Numbered from the stretch's first letter, positions 1 through 10,583 are shown. The stretch: 64,000 nt of DNA from Alitta virens (GCA_932294295.1 OW028577.1:4493001-4557000), one strand, 5' to 3'. Notes: a model not told the origin generated them from the letters alone. Program-made: numbers and translations.

Positions 1-294
1 GCGTCTCCCTATTCATATCATTCTGGAAAAGGTCACCATAGAGATGTAATTATGGGAGAAACAATAACATAATGTTACTTAACAGTTTTCACAACATCTG
101 ATACACAATGCAGGAATAATTGCAATGCTCATTTATCATAGATATTACTTGGCCATAAAAAAAGTATTTGTGCAAAATGAACAAAATCTGTTTACTTCTC
201 CTTCACTCATAATGTGACAATTACTTTTTTGTCAATTTCAGGAAATCTTACGAACACTGTCAAGAAAGCGATATATATAATATTGGCTGAAAAT
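1..294. other. AT-rich sequence, no feature seen
   Basis: I see no coding, repeat or element signature before the 13-bp array. The stretch is AT-rich with short homopolymer runs. Confidence 0.5.
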
Positions 295-554
295 GAGTAA
301 TAGTCACGAGTAATAGTCAAGAGTAATAGTCATGAGTAATAGTCACGCGTAATAGTCAAGAGTAATAGTCATGAGTAATAGTCACGAGTAATAGTCACGC
401 GTAATAGTCAAGAGTAATAGTCATGAGTAATAGTCACGAGTAATAGTCACGCATAATAGTCATGAGTAATAGTCACGAGTAATAGTCACGCGTAATAGTC
501 ATGAGTAATAGTCATGAGTAATAGTCATGAGTAATAGTCACGAGTAATAGTCAT
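295..554. repeat. 13-bp minisatellite, about 20 units
   Basis: Head-to-tail copies of a 13-mer of the form GAGTAATAGTCAN, with the last base C, A or T and a GCGTAATAGTCA variant. The span of 260 bp equals exactly 20 units. Variants recur in short blocks (for example a C, A, T order), which suggests growth by duplication of multi-unit blocks. No reading frame is kept because 13 is not a multiple of three. Confidence 0.95.
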
Positions 555-1079
555 GCCAAACCAAAAGACTGAGTATATACAATGGATATTGTGAAATCAA
601 ACAAATTTTATGAGACATACCAGTTTGAATTATTTTTATTCCTTATATCTTGGTGCTTTAAAAATTGTCCCAAAAAGTATGGTATCTCACTCAGACCACA
701 GTTTAATTAAAGTTTGAATAACATTAGACTTTTTAATTAATCTACCTTAACATGATTACTTTGTGTCGAAAAAGACCATATCAGATATCACAACCACGGC
801 TGTTTCAGATGTTTCATCCTTCAAATATTAAACACATCATTAAGGTTGAATTCTTGCCAAGGTGAAGCATGGGTGGCTTAGTCATGGTGGTTTCACATTC
901 ATTAAAAGCCTACTATTAATGCTGCATCTGTTTATTCTAGCAGCTTTCCACAGTGGAGTTATGTTATATCTTCTATATATATATGTTTATTCATGCCTAA
1001 GTTGGCATAATTACAAGTCATGACATGTTACAAAAATATTGTCAATATGAGCATAATTAATTTAACATTTGGAAGCATT
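555..1079. other. AT-rich spacer, no feature seen
   Basis: No recognisable coding or element signature; only short AT-rich runs. Confidence 0.4.
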
Positions 1080-1430
1080 CTAATTTGTACTAAACAAAAA
1101 TATGCCCACAAACAGTTCCTTTATGACTGATACATCAGTCATCTCATTGTCATTCAAAAGGTATTTTGCATTGACATCCTCTCTTTCGATAATAGTTCTA
1201 TAGCATGCAATTACGGTGTTCGCAAACACATGCGATCTTTTTGCCAAGTATCTCACTAAGTCATTTGTACTGTTTCCCATCATTTCAACCGTCTTCATAA
1301 ACATCTTTGTAATTTTCTCTGCTGGGGATGCCATCTCGGTTATGCTTGTCAGGTATCTTGTATGAGTCTTTGCTGGGAGACAAAGTAACCGACAATTACA
1401 CCTGTTCCACCTGATGCCAAATTCTCCCAA
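1080..1430 (-). CDS. Unrecognised ORF, possible exon
   Basis: A 116-codon minus-strand reading ends in a stop at the left edge. Its composition is protein-like rather than low complexity. The start of the reading has several cysteines (WNRCNCRLLC), followed by a mixed charged helix-like stretch (MASPAEKITKMFMKTVEMM). The reading stays open upstream of the first ATG, so it could be an internal or last exon. I found no clear splice acceptor and do not recognise a family. It could equally be a chance ORF in AT-rich DNA. Confidence 0.2.
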   Translation of the reverse strand: MGEFGIRWNRCNCRLLCLPAKTHTRYLTSITEMASPAEKITKMFMKTVEMMGNSTNDLVRYLAKRSHVFANTVIACYRTIIEREDVNAKYLLNDNEMTDVSVIKELFVGIFLFSTN

Positions 1431-1951
1431 GGTCCCTTGATCAAACTGCCATACTTGGCATCCGTAGTAGTGGCAACATGCAAGACATGCAGGGAAGTCA
1501 ATTTACAATGGCAAAAATACCTAAAAACATTTGCCACAAACGATATGAAACTATAAGTTGGTTTTCTTGTGAGCTAAAAATGAAGAGTCGGTAAGCAATT
1601 GCAAAAGATATTTGGACACTAATCTACATGTAATATTTATTTCATATTTTATAAAATATTAAGATAGGGAAGTGTCACCAATGGCTATTTCTTTTTTTAG
1701 TCAGGCACTAGATAACCCATAAAGGTTTATATGAAAGTGATACAGTGATGCTCTTCAGAATTGACAAAATCCACCTTGTATCAGACCTCTAGAATTTCTT
1801 CATTTCTTCTTTCAAAATGGTGTGTATTTTGTGCAGATTTTGCGGACATCTGATCAGAATAAAGGGATTCAACAAATACTGGAGGCAATAACTGTGAGGA
1901 TGTCGAGAAACAATGTACTGATGTTAGTAAAAAAAAAAAACAAGCCTACAA
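1431..1951. other. Spacer, no feature seen
   Basis: AT-rich sequence with a poly-A run just before the SINE. No supported gene. Confidence 0.4.
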
Positions 1952-2108
1952 GGGGGCCTAGCTCAGTGGGCTTCCAACCACTGGGTCCCGGGTTCATTTC
2001 CCGGTCGTGCCTAAGTGGGATGGCTGTTTCATCCATCATCTCATTGCCATGGTCCCAGCCTGTCTTAATTAGCCCATCAGGTGCAGAAATACAGGACGTA
2101 AAGCCTTA
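1952..2108 (+). mobile_element. tRNA-derived SINE, copy 1
   Basis: The first 60 bases read like a tRNA, with an A box (CCTAGCTCAGTGGG) and a B box (GGGTTCATTTCCC). A conserved non-tRNA body follows (GATGGCTGTTTCATCC to GTGCAGAAATACAGGACG). The same arrangement occurs inverted at 13068-13235 and 28919-29082, and in degraded form near 55345-55475. This makes it a dispersed Pol III SINE family rather than a functional tRNA gene. No target-site duplication is obvious here. The plus-strand ORF that runs across it is not treated as a gene. Confidence 0.85.
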
Positions 2109-3279
2109 ATTCACCCACCCTCACCTCACCTACGACCTCCCAAGTTCGGGATGATTTGGAGAGGATTTCTTTATCTCAATGTGGTTTAATCAGACGTTTT
2201 GTTACAAGGAAGGAGTGATTATTATAAATTCTAGCTTAATGATAAAACAATCCATATGATTTCTCTTTCAAGTATATTTTGTGACCTTTTTGTACATGCA
2301 CATACTGTATGTGTACTTGAAAAGAAGGACTCCTGAATTCAATAACGTAGCACTTGAGATGGCTTTAATTGTGCAATACAAAATTCATATGAATGGCCTT
2401 GCATACAAATGCTGCCTTGCACACAATATAAGCCATACAGCAATGCCAAATTGTCCAGCAAAAGTAGCATCACTCGTTTTAAACAGAATCCTTGAAATTT
2501 CTTTTGTTTTGAAATGTAATTAGCTAAATTGCAAGAAAATCCATTCACCTAATTAGTTGTGCTTCCTAATAATCGAATTCACTCCTTAATTGGTTTTAAT
2601 TGCTTCCAGGGAAAGGAATTGGCTTGTCATCTTTAATTCGAAAAGAAAACCAGAAAACTATTAGTAATTTTTCATGACATCAGTTTCATTAGCCTGCTTG
2701 ATGATGCAAAATTAAAATCTAGTCTATATGTATGTTCTTGTGTTACGTAATTGTGGCTTTCACGAGCTTATAGACTTTGAAAATAAACAGCAAGTACATT
2801 TATTTTGCTATTTTCATTCCAACTGTGGTTCATCTCAAGGTTTTCAGGCTTGATCTTCTGGCCTATTTCCTATTACATATTACAATTCAAGTTCAGGCCA
2901 ACATGAATAAACTTGTACAATTCAAGTCCACTGCCAACAGGAGTAAACTTGTGTACGTCCTACCTCAACTTCAAACAATACACTTTATGTCAACGTGGCC
3001 TAATCACTCTTCGTTTCTTGGAGAAGTCGACAAAATCTTTTAGGTCCCAGAATTCGTAAAGATCAAGGTTATTCAGTCCTCTGTGCGATGCCTTTCGAAT
3101 CTTGTCAAAGAACCGGCAGCCAGGGCCCTGCAGCAAGGATAACTTGGCGTGTAAGTTGCCTTTTTCCATTGGCTACAGCAGCTTTAATGGAAAGGACCTT
3201 GCAGAAGGTAGCAATTGCCAATAACACATCATTATGTTACATGCCTAGAAAATTGGCCAATAATTAAGAGGCGTCAAAC
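2109..3279. other. Non-coding spacer with a small tandem duplication
   Basis: No supported gene. Positions 2883-2953 hold two imperfect adjacent copies of about 35 bp sharing ACAATTCAAGT and AAACTTGT. A near-palindrome (GTACATGCACATA with TATGTGTAC) lies around 2291-2313. Confidence 0.45.
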
Positions 3280-3285
3280 TGGCTG
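3280..3285. repeat. Putative target-site duplication TGGCTG, left copy
   Basis: TGGCTG directly abuts the left terminal inverted repeat and is repeated directly after the right one at 11926-11931. Confidence 0.7.
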
Positions 3286-3310
3286 AGGCCCCATTTAACC
3301 CCATAATTCC
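3286..3310 (+). repeat. Left terminal inverted repeat of the outer element
   Basis: 25 bp, a perfect inverse match to 11901-11925. Its inner part (CCCCATAATTCC) matches the core of the adjoining minisatellite unit, so the array may have grown from the end of the element. Confidence 0.85.
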
Positions 3311-3945
3311 CGCAACTCCAATTATTCCCGTAACTCCCAACAATTCCTACCAATTCCTGGAAGTCCCTGATAATTCCCATATTTCCTAATAATTCTCAAT
3401 AAGTCCTCGTGGTTCCCATAATTCCCAATAAGTCTTAGTGGTTCCGATAATTCCCAATAAGTCCTCGTGGTCCCCATAATTCCCAATAAGTCCCTGTGGT
3501 TCCCATAATTCCCAATAAGTCCTCTCGGTTCCAATAATTCCCAATAAGTCCTCTTGGTTCTCATTATTCCCAATAAGTCCTCGTGGTTCCCATAATTCCC
3601 AATAAGTCCTCGTGGTTCCCATAATTCCCAATAAGTCTTAGCGGTTCCGATAATTCCCAATAAGTCCTCTCGGTTCCCATAATTCCCAATAAGTCCTCGT
3701 GGTTCCCATTATTCCCAATAAGTCCTCGTGGTTCCAATAATTCCCAATAAGTCCTCGTGGTTCGTTCCTATAGGTCCCTGTTAATACTGATGATGTCCAT
3801 AATACCTAATAAATCTAGACCATTCATTAAATCCATCCAATTCTTAATAAGTACCATAATCATTGCATAATTCCTAATACAATCAGACCATCGTTGTAAC
3901 TCCTCACAAGTTTAATTTTTCCTATAGTCCTGTCAATTTCCATTT
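3311..3945. repeat. 29-bp minisatellite, left array
   Basis: From about 3360 to 3765 a 29-bp unit repeats roughly 14 times, with core CCCAATAAGTCCTCGTGG followed by TTCCCATAATT. The flanks at 3311-3360 and 3770-3945 are degenerate copies. Three units make 87 bp, so the minus strand stays open and translates as a YWELWEP/GLIGNYGNHEDL repeat. This is a by-product of the period, not a gene. Confidence 0.95.
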
Positions 3946-4348
3946 ATATATATATAGTAATTAGGCAGATTCACTTCAATTTTTTGTGAATGCTTTTGAC
4001 TGCAATAACTTCATAAACTATGCCTTTAACCAATAGCAATCATAATAGCTCAAGCTGGCACTACTTATAACCAAACTCTTGCAAGATATCTTGAAAAAGC
4101 GCACCATAATGTTATCAATGAGGTAGAAACCATTGTATTACTGGAGTGTGCTTCCACCAAGCCGGGTTGTCAACCTTGCCACAAAGAAGCAAGAAATTCC
4201 TATGATGAACATTGACTGGATACCCCCCCCCCCTCAAAAAAAATAATAAGACATGTATTTCTGATGACTTTAATCTTTACAAAATTTTCTTGACTAGATA
4301 TAGCTGTGAAAAGTCTTTATTTTGGTTGAAAATATTAGTTTGGGGTTT
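3946..4348. other. AT-rich interior of the outer element
   Basis: No coding or repeat signature, apart from a C-run and A-run near 4223-4245. Confidence 0.4.
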
Positions 4349-4648
4349 AGTGCAGTATAGCGGACCCAAATTTATGCCAATATTTGGCGACCATTAAAAT
4401 TAAATTTTATCAAATATTTCACAAGTTTTAAGTTCTAGCACAATTAAAATAACATTTGGTTTAGATAAGCAGGGGTTTAGGGACGGAGCCCCCAAGAAAA
4501 AACGAAAATAAACACTGTCTTTACCCTGAAGATTAAACCGCCATTATAACTACATTAATTTTTGTGACATTTCAAGCATTTTAAGTCATAGGCCTGGCAA
4601 TGAGGCTTGTTAAATATGGTCATAAATCTGGGTCCGTTATACTGCACT
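4349..4648. mobile_element. 300-bp MITE with about 37-bp inverted repeats
   Basis: The left end (4349 onward, AGTGCAGTATAGCGGACCC) and the inverse of the right end (AGTGCAGTATAACGGACCC) match with few differences over about 37 bp. The interior is AT-rich and non-coding. T-rich sequence lies on both sides, so a short TTT duplication is possible but not certain. The superfamily is unknown. Confidence 0.75.
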
Positions 4649-5164
4649 TTTTCCGTAGTTTGCCATATTGCAATACTCTCCATGGCTACTTCTCTGTGAC
4701 AAGTCTACTTGGCCATAATAATGATGAATGACATGATGGCAAAAAAATTATCATTGGATAGATAGGATACTTAAAGTTAATTTGGCTGAATGAAAAAATG
4801 GTTTCTGATTTCATAGCTCTCACAAGGTTGGGTCAGTAGGTCGGCCAAAGTTTAAATTTTTAGTTATAATTTGGTGGCCTTAAATAACATTTTTTATGTG
4901 CTGGACCATTGGCGGTGTTGATCCAGTTTTCCTGTAACACTTGATGGTTCTGCATAGAGTTTCCTACTTCATGGTATGTTAGGCATTCATCTGTGAGTAG
5001 TGTATTGGTGATACCCTAAGCTTCTAGTCAGCGATGTCATTGGCGTACACCAAAAACTTGGTACTTATTGGGGCTCCTGATGCCACTGGCACTTCATTCA
5101 GAATAAGTCACTCCACCCACTACTACCTGTTGTTGGTGATTGCTTTTGTAATATGAGAGTTTGC
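4649..5164. other. Spacer, no feature seen
   Basis: No supported feature between two small repeats. Confidence 0.4.
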
Positions 5165-5245
5165 TACATGGCCAAATAAGTCACAAGCGTTTCCATGACT
5201 TGGATAAACACATGGAAAAGCATGGTTTTCATCTAATTATAAGTA
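5165..5245 (-). mobile_element. Palindromic MITE fragment (family H)
   Basis: Contains TACATGGCCAAAT, GGATAAACACATGGAAAA and CTAATTATAA in the order expected of the inverse of 23100-23235. It is a diverged fragment of the palindromic family also found at 16518-16636 and 54923-54962. Confidence 0.65.
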
Positions 5246-6451
5246 GTCTTGGACTTCCTCTGTACATTACATCAAAGTGCAATTTGTGGTTGGCAGACAT
5301 GATACTATTATATAAAGCAGCTAAGATGCAACTTTTTAATGCATTTATTCGAAAATGCTGGTGCGAATGCAAAATGCTGGATGTCCAACACCGAGGGGTT
5401 TCTGGTTCAGGTATAGCTTACTTAGGTAATGTATGTTATAGAGTAGAAAACACCTTTGTGGAACAGTACTTTTAAAAACATGTGTTCAATTTACATTCCA
5501 AGAAATATTCAGTTGATAAGATACCTATTTGGAGTGATAGGTTTCAGCATAAGGAGCTTCGTTTGTATCACACTGGCTTCTTCAGCTTGTGTTATTGGAT
5601 AAAGTTCAGGGTGTGAACTGCCTTGTTGTATCTTATTGTGTTGTATAGTGCATATATTATGCATTGTGAAGATGCCAAAGAACTACTTGCCAAGAATATA
5701 AAAGTGGTGTATTGTGTAACTCAAAATTGATATGTAAACTTTAATTCACTTGAAAAGTAAACAATTGCACTTGAAGAGTCATTGTTGATACATAGAACTA
5801 TATTTTGTGGAGGTTTAAGCTCCCTTGATGACTCATACAGACATTCATGGCAATGGATAATCCTGTATTCACTGAAGCTTGTCATTGAGGACAAAGTTCA
5901 GCTACGGTGACACCACTTGCCTTCTAGTGATAGAAGACTCCTACCTTATGAGTCATCATGGGATAGAAAAGCTGTAATAGGACAAATGGGAGTATGACTC
6001 ATCAATTCTGTTTTTAGTAGACTCTAACAGACTTAAGCTTTGTAACTTCTTGTTGCCTGTTCAGGGACTATTTATTTCAATATAGGCCTATATAAGCAAA
6101 CTTACTAATCATTACTCATATAATTTTGTACTAGTCAAGTTATTATTATTGTAATAACATTATATATTGACACATTGTTAAAAAATACCAGAAGGAATAA
6201 ATGTGCTGCTGACATAATTTGCAAATTTTAGGTACTTAATGGATGATGTGACAATAAATAATCATATTTTTTTATTAAAATAATATTTATGTACGCTCAA
6301 GTGAAAATAATTCTGAATCCACTTACCTGTATTGCATTTGAGGCTATACTGTTTCAGATTATAATAAATTTTAAACAACAAAATCTTTTCTTGTTTTATT
6401 CCAAATCGATTTTGACAAAATAGCGATGTCGCAAATAAGTAATGTCTTCAG
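5246..6451. other. Spacer left of the Harbinger insertion
   Basis: AT-rich, with no gene or repeat recognised. The TTA target copy lies at 6452-6454. Confidence 0.4.
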
Positions 6452-6454
6452 TTA
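6452..6454. repeat. Harbinger target-site duplication TTA, left
   Basis: TTA abuts the left inverted repeat, with a matching TTA at 11019-11021. PIF/Harbinger elements duplicate a 3-bp TWA target. Confidence 0.9.
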
Positions 6455-6499
6455 AGGCCCCTTCACACATAGCTGGATTAGAGACAGGAGCGTCCCGGT
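6455..6499 (+). repeat. Harbinger left terminal inverted repeat
   Basis: About 45 bp. Differs from the inverse of the right end at a few positions only (AGCTGGATT against AGCCGGATT, GAGACAGGAG against GACACCGGAG). Confidence 0.93.
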
Positions 6500-6650
6500 G
6501 GACAACTCCAGCATACTCCGGGTAATGCGGTGTAGACATCGTGTGCACTTCTGGCATTGTCCGGGGCTATCCGGTAACACCGTTGGACTCCGGCAAAAAA
6601 AAAAATCAACATTTAAAAATATTTCATGCCGAGGTACTGGAGTAATTTCA

Positions 6651-6800
6651 TCCGTGTTGCTCCGTGTAGACTCCCAGTAGACTCCGCCGATCTCCGGGAA
6701 TCTCCATATTGACTCCGGAATACTTCGTGTGATCTCCAATTAAGTCCGGTGTCAACCACGCATAAAAATTCCACGCCGGAGAGTACAAGGAGCAACGCGG
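6651..6800. promoter_or_regulatory. Left subterminal repeats of Harbinger
   Basis: TCCGTGT occurs twice at 6651-6667, CCGTGTTGCTCC at 6652-6663, and the inverse-type GGAGCAACGCGG at 6789-6800. The right end has CCGTGTTGCTCC at 10860-10871 and TCCGTGT at 10828 and 10849. Repeated subterminal motifs are typical binding sites for transposase or its Myb-like partner. That role is inferred here. Confidence 0.5.
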
Positions 6801-6952
6801 TTCCACATGGGTGAACACGTGGCAACACGCAGTCAACACGGAGTCAACAAGTAGAGAGGGTTACGGGTCAATTGCTTGACCGCGGTAACCCCGTTAGGCA
6901 CACGGTGTCACACTAAGTCAATACGGAGAGGCCGGAGTGAACAAGGTGTCAA

Positions 6953-7063
6953 CACGGTGTCAAATAGACTGACACAGAGTGAGTACGGATGTCTTCGTAT
7001 ATATAGCACGGTGTCAAATAGACTGACACAGAGTGAGTACGGATGTCTTCGTATATATAGCAC
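6953..7063 (+). repeat. Tandem 54-bp duplication carrying TATA motifs
   Basis: Two exact adjacent copies (6953-7006 and 7007-7060), each ending CGTATATATAG. The TATA-like strings lie about 145 and 200 bp upstream of the ATG at 7203, so this may be a duplicated core promoter of the partner gene. Confidence 0.85.
7052..7060 (+). promoter_or_regulatory. Putative TATA box for the Harbinger partner gene
   Basis: TATATATAG within the second 54-bp copy, about 145 bp before the ATG at 7203. That ATG sits in a strong Kozak context (ACCACCATG). Prediction only. Confidence 0.35.
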
Positions 7064-8073
7064 CGCCATCTTGGGAGAAGCATCATTCTGGCGCACGCTG
7101 TTCATCGTTGATCATCGAATTAATTGCATTATCGCTCACTTCTTCTGGATTGCTGAACTCTACCAAAGCCTTGGTACTACTGCCGTTGTTTGAATAACCA
7201 CCATGCCACCTAAGAGAGGAAAAGGGAGGGCTACCAAGAAGACTGTCGTGCAAGAGAAAGCTGGACCTGCTGTTGGAGAAGATGCAGGAAGTAATACCTC
7301 TACAGTTTCAAGACCGCAAAGTCCACAAGGCATGCCTGATTTACCTGGGCCTGTTGTACCTGCTGCTGCTGAGGTACCTGCTACAACTGCAGCTGCTGCA
7401 GCTCCACCACCACCTAGAGCAAAAGCGAAAAGGCACAAAAAAGAACCCCTGAACCTGACAGAAGACCAGGAACAAGATGTGACTGACTGGTACCGTGCCC
7501 AGGAGATGCTCTACAACCAGCAGCTTGCACAATACAAGCAGATAGACATTAAATCGCGAATAATCCAGCAGAAGGCGAAAGAGCTGTCATGCACATCCCA
7601 GCAGCTGAAGACGTGGACGACTCCATGCGGACATCAGTGGGGATGCTTACTGATCCATGCAAGAAGCCTTCTGGTGGGGCCGCCAGAATCCTCACAGACC
7701 GGGACAACTGGATAATGGAAAATTTAGGGTATCTGGAGAGGCACATCAAGAGGGTTGACGCTGGGAAATGGAAGAGAAGGTGGGCAGCTTTTCCACAGTT
7801 TATCGGCAAAAAGCGCATCAACCAGTAACAGAGGTACCACTGAGGATGATGACACTTCTGATGCAGAGGTCATTGTGGATACTTCGGATGATGGTGGCAG
7901 AGATTCGGATACTAGCAGGTCCAAGGGTGGGCCTTACAAAGGCAGCAGGAAGGGGGCCCCTACTCCAACCAAGAAGACGTCAAGACGCCATCACGAGCCT
8001 CGTCATCATCATGACTGTGATGCATCCAGCCTTGCAGGTAATGGAGGTGGATGCTACACAAGCTGTCACTCAA

Positions 8074-8336
8074 GTAAGTATACTGCTTCAGTTGTCGTGA
8101 TAATCAGGAGAATGTAATTGTAATCTTGTAGTGTAAATTTGTAATTGTAATCTTGCAGTTTAAAGTTGTAGCTTTTCCATAGTAGCAAGTGGTAGCTTTG
8201 TTTCTTGGCACTTCCAGTGTTCACTGTATGGTGATGTGTCTTTTTCATTACATTGTCAATAATGCACATGCTGTTGCAGTTGCCATGTGACTTACTGTAA
8301 TGTTCTGTTCTTTCCTATTTCCCGCTGATCGAAAAG
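8074..8336 (+). other. Putative intron of the Harbinger partner gene
   Basis: Starts with a consensus donor GTAAGT and ends after a pyrimidine-rich stretch at AAAAG|GCC (an alternative acceptor is CTCCAG at 8346-8351). It interrupts the reading between the Ser/Lys-rich region and the TDLQRDIETKISQ exon. Confidence 0.5.
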
Positions 8337-8534
8337 GCCACCGATCTCCAGCGGGATATCGAGACCAAGATAAGTCAGCCGACTGACTCAGCCAGCTTGT
8401 CGAATAGGGTTTTCACGGACATGATATACCACGAGGTCATGCAAATGGACACGGACACTTGGTCGGATTACCAGGCACAAGCGTTGCAGCACCTCATGCA
8501 ATTCAAGCAGGAGTATCGTCGAAAGCGCCAGTTG

Positions 8535-8633
8535 CAGCAGCAACAGCAGCAGCAACAGCAACTGCAACAGCAACAGCAGTATCATCCCTATGTGCCTCAT
8601 GTCCCTCAGCAGCAGCAGTTCATCCTACTACAG
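8535..8633 (+). repeat. CAG-rich trinucleotide tract (poly-Gln)
   Basis: Mostly CAG/CAA codons, read as glutamines in the partner gene. The reading frame seems to change at or just after this tract, consistent with slippage. Confidence 0.85.
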
Positions 8634-8946
8634 GCACTTCGACCGCCCCTGTTGGGCAGATGTTCCCTCGTCATTCTTTCAGCCCTGCTGCCCAGATGTT
8701 CGCGCATTCTTCCAGCCCTGCTGCCCAGATGTTCGCTACTGCTTCCGGCCCTTCGCCCCAAGCGCACATGTCGCCTGCCCCTTCGTCTGTGCCTGCACCG
8801 AGCCCCACTCCTGAGATATCTTCGACGATCATCAGTCAGGCATGGTTGACTGCATGTCCTTCGCACGGTCATCCTTCCATGTCACCACTTGATTGCAGCA
8901 TGCCTCAGGATGCTTCTCTCACCAGCTACTTGCTGAACACTAGTGT

Positions 8947-8959
8947 GGGGGGGGGGGGG
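8947..8959 (+). repeat. 13-G homopolymer
   Basis: An uninterrupted G run inside the last coding part of the partner gene. It is a likely site of slippage or sequencing error. Confidence 0.9.
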
Positions 8960-9058
8960 ATAGTGGTGGTGATGACCATAACTCCTCCTTTTTCGGTGCC
9001 CATGCCTCCAACTACCACAACAGAGTAATCTTCACCTGAAAACAAACAATGAACTTTT

Positions 9059-9064
9059 ATTAAA
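9059..9064 (+). terminator. Candidate poly(A) signal ATTAAA, partner gene
   Basis: ATTAAA about 30 bp after the plus-strand stop at 9028. Position is plausible; evidence is the hexamer only. Confidence 0.35.
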
Positions 9065-9109
9065 AGCAAGTTTAAACATTTAAAGTTACAGGTTTTTGTA
9101 GTTTTAACT

Positions 9110-9115
9110 TTTATT
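9110..9115 (-). terminator. Candidate poly(A) signal AATAAA, transposase gene
   Basis: AATAAA on the minus strand about 115 bp beyond the transposase stop. The two convergent genes would have overlapping 3' ends. Confidence 0.4.
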
Positions 9116-9230
9116 TTTACATGTAAACTGTATTGCATACATTTGCATGACAATAACTAAATGCTGTGTCATTAAATGCTGTGTACTTTTTTGCACTTGT
9201 GTGCTGCAGATGTCTGAGGTTTCGTTATAA

Positions 9231-10583
9231 TTAAATATTCAAACTTACATCATTCATCTTGTCTTGTTGCCATGGTACACTCCCAGCTTCTGAGTTGACG
9301 TAGTTGACCAAGTATTGCCGCATTTCCTTGCCTGCTCTGTTGGTGTTGCCTCTGTACATATCTCCCATGTCTGGTAGATTGGCATTCTCCCTCCATGCAC
9401 CTGGGATGATTGCATGGATGTCTGCATTTTCCTGGTCCACAGCATTCACTTGAGCAGTTGGATACTTCAGCCTCAGTAGGTTGTGCAGCACACAGCAAGC
9501 AAGAGTTATGGTGCACACTCTGTCAGGACTTTGAGGCATTGTTGTGAGGAGACACCTGAACCTGGCAGCCAAAAGTCCAAAGGCATTCTCTACCACCCGT
9601 CTAGCTCTAGAAAGTCTGTAGTTGAAGATTCGGTCTTCCATCGTCATGTTCCTGTGAGGCAGAGGCTTCATCATCCTGCAGTCAGTCTGCAGTCCAAAGG
9701 CATCATCCCCAACTTTCGGCAGGTTGTCTGGTTCAGGTAATCCAATGTTCCCACTTTCTAGTGCTTCCTTCAATTCTGTCTGACTAAACACTCCAGCATC
9801 TGAGCCTGATCCACTGGCACCAATGTCAACATAGAGGAACTTGTATTCAGCATCAACTACAGCCAGTAGGACAATAGAGAAAAATCCCTTGTAGTTGTAG
9901 AAAAGGGATCCAGACTTCCTAGGACATCTGATGGCAACGTGCTTGCCATCAATGGCGTCGACGCCATGGGGGAAGTTCCATCTGTTGTAGAATCCATTGG
10001 CAACTTCTTTCCAGGCTTCTGGGGTTACAGGACAACGCATCACTTCTGCTGAGTATTCGTCTATGATGGCCTGGCAGACTTTGATGACAAGGATAGAAAT
10101 GGTATTGAAGGCTTCCCTGAATCCATACTGCAGAGACATGTAGCTGTTGCCCGTACCCAGGTAGCGCAAGGTAATAGCCAGTTTCAGTCCAGGTTCAAGG
10201 GCCCTCGTCCGAAAGGTATCCTTCTTTGTAATCCTAGGTCCCACTCTTGCCAGAACTTCATGAAATAAGTCAGGCTCCATCCTCATGAAAGTCTTGAAGC
10301 CACCCACATCTTCTGCAGTCAATTCAGCCATCAGCTTTTCATACTGCCCATAAAGAGGTCTTCTTAGAAGCCAAGGTCGCACCCACATTCGCCTTCTTCT
10401 TCGGGCAGCACCAGCATTTTGTAAGAAGTCATCTTCATCAGTTGCTGATGCGGCCCTCTCTGCAGCATCTTGCAGTTTCTGTTCTTCTTGCAGAAGTATA
10501 TCATTTGCAGTAGTAAGTAGCTGGACTTGCATGTCCAGGTACTTCACATCCAATTCCACCTTGTCGTAGTGTGATAAAGACAT
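9231..10583 (-). CDS. PIF/Harbinger DDE transposase (DDE_Tnp_4), intact
   Basis: This 450-aa protein is the cut-and-paste enzyme of the element; nuclear action is inferred. A coiled-coil-like N-terminus (1-50) and an Arg cluster (61-65) precede a helix-turn-helix-like region at about 141-165 (LRYLGTGNSYMSLQYGFREA), and then the RNase H-like DDE core. The catalytic residues are visible: D212 in AIDGKHVAI, D262 in GSGSDAGVF and E332 in RRVVENAFG. The family motif GDDAFGL is at 292-298, and ARFRCL follows the glutamate. Length is normal for the family and no frameshift is seen. The ATG at 10583 has A at -3. Domesticated relatives (HARBI1) share this core, but here the gene is inside a transposon with both ends. 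Confidence 0.96.
   Translation of the reverse strand: MSLSHYDKVELDVKYLDMQVQLLTTANDILLQEEQKLQDAAERAASATDEDDFLQNAGAARRRRRMWVRPWLLRRPLYGQYEKLMAELTAEDVGGFKTFMRMEPDLFHEVLARVGPRITKKDTFRTRALEPGLKLAITLRYLGTGNSYMSLQYGFREAFNTISILVIKVCQAIIDEYSAEVMRCPVTPEAWKEVANGFYNRWNFPHGVDAIDGKHVAIRCPRKSGSLFYNYKGFFSIVLLAVVDAEYKFLYVDIGASGSGSDAGVFSQTELKEALESGNIGLPEPDNLPKVGDDAFGLQTDCRMMKPLPHRNMTMEDRIFNYRLSRARRVVENAFGLLAARFRCLLTTMPQSPDRVCTITLACCVLHNLLRLKYPTAQVNAVDQENADIHAIIPGAWRENANLPDMGDMYRGNTNRAGKEMRQYLVNYVNSEAGSVPWQQDKMNDVSLNI

Larger units (their letters stand above)
7203..9028 (+). pseudogene. Harbinger MADF/Myb-like DNA-binding partner gene, frame-broken
   Basis: PIF/Harbinger partner proteins bind the element ends and help bring the transposase into the nucleus. 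Reading from the ATG at 7203, a Pro/Ala-rich tail is followed by the start of a MADF/trihelix-like domain (about 7446-7613, EDQEQDVTDWYRAQEMLYN to QQLKTW). The domain then continues in another frame (about 7614-7790, SMRTSVGMLTDPCKKPSGG to LTDRDNWIMENLGYLERH). An acidic Ser/Asp stretch and a Lys/Arg-rich stretch follow back in the first frame. A donor CAA|GTAAGT lies at 8073/8074 and a plausible acceptor AAAAG|GCC at 8336/8337. A poly-Gln exon comes next, then a Pro/Ser tail with SPAAQMF repeats in a further frame, stopping at 9026-9028. At least three frame changes are needed, so either the copy is decayed or the assembly has indels. Confidence 0.7.

Noticed and set aside
1952..2015. Functional tRNA gene
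   Set aside because: The A and B boxes belong to a repeated SINE with a conserved body; the cloverleaf is imperfect.
3322..3660. 112-aa minus-strand ORF with repeated YWELWEP peptide
   Set aside because: It is the translation of a 29-bp minisatellite; three units equal 87 bp, which keeps a frame open by arithmetic.
8459..9028. Separate 189-aa gene from 8459
   Set aside because: Its first part is the poly-Gln tract read in another frame as Ala-Thr repeats; only the part after about 8630 is likely coding, as the tail of the partner gene.
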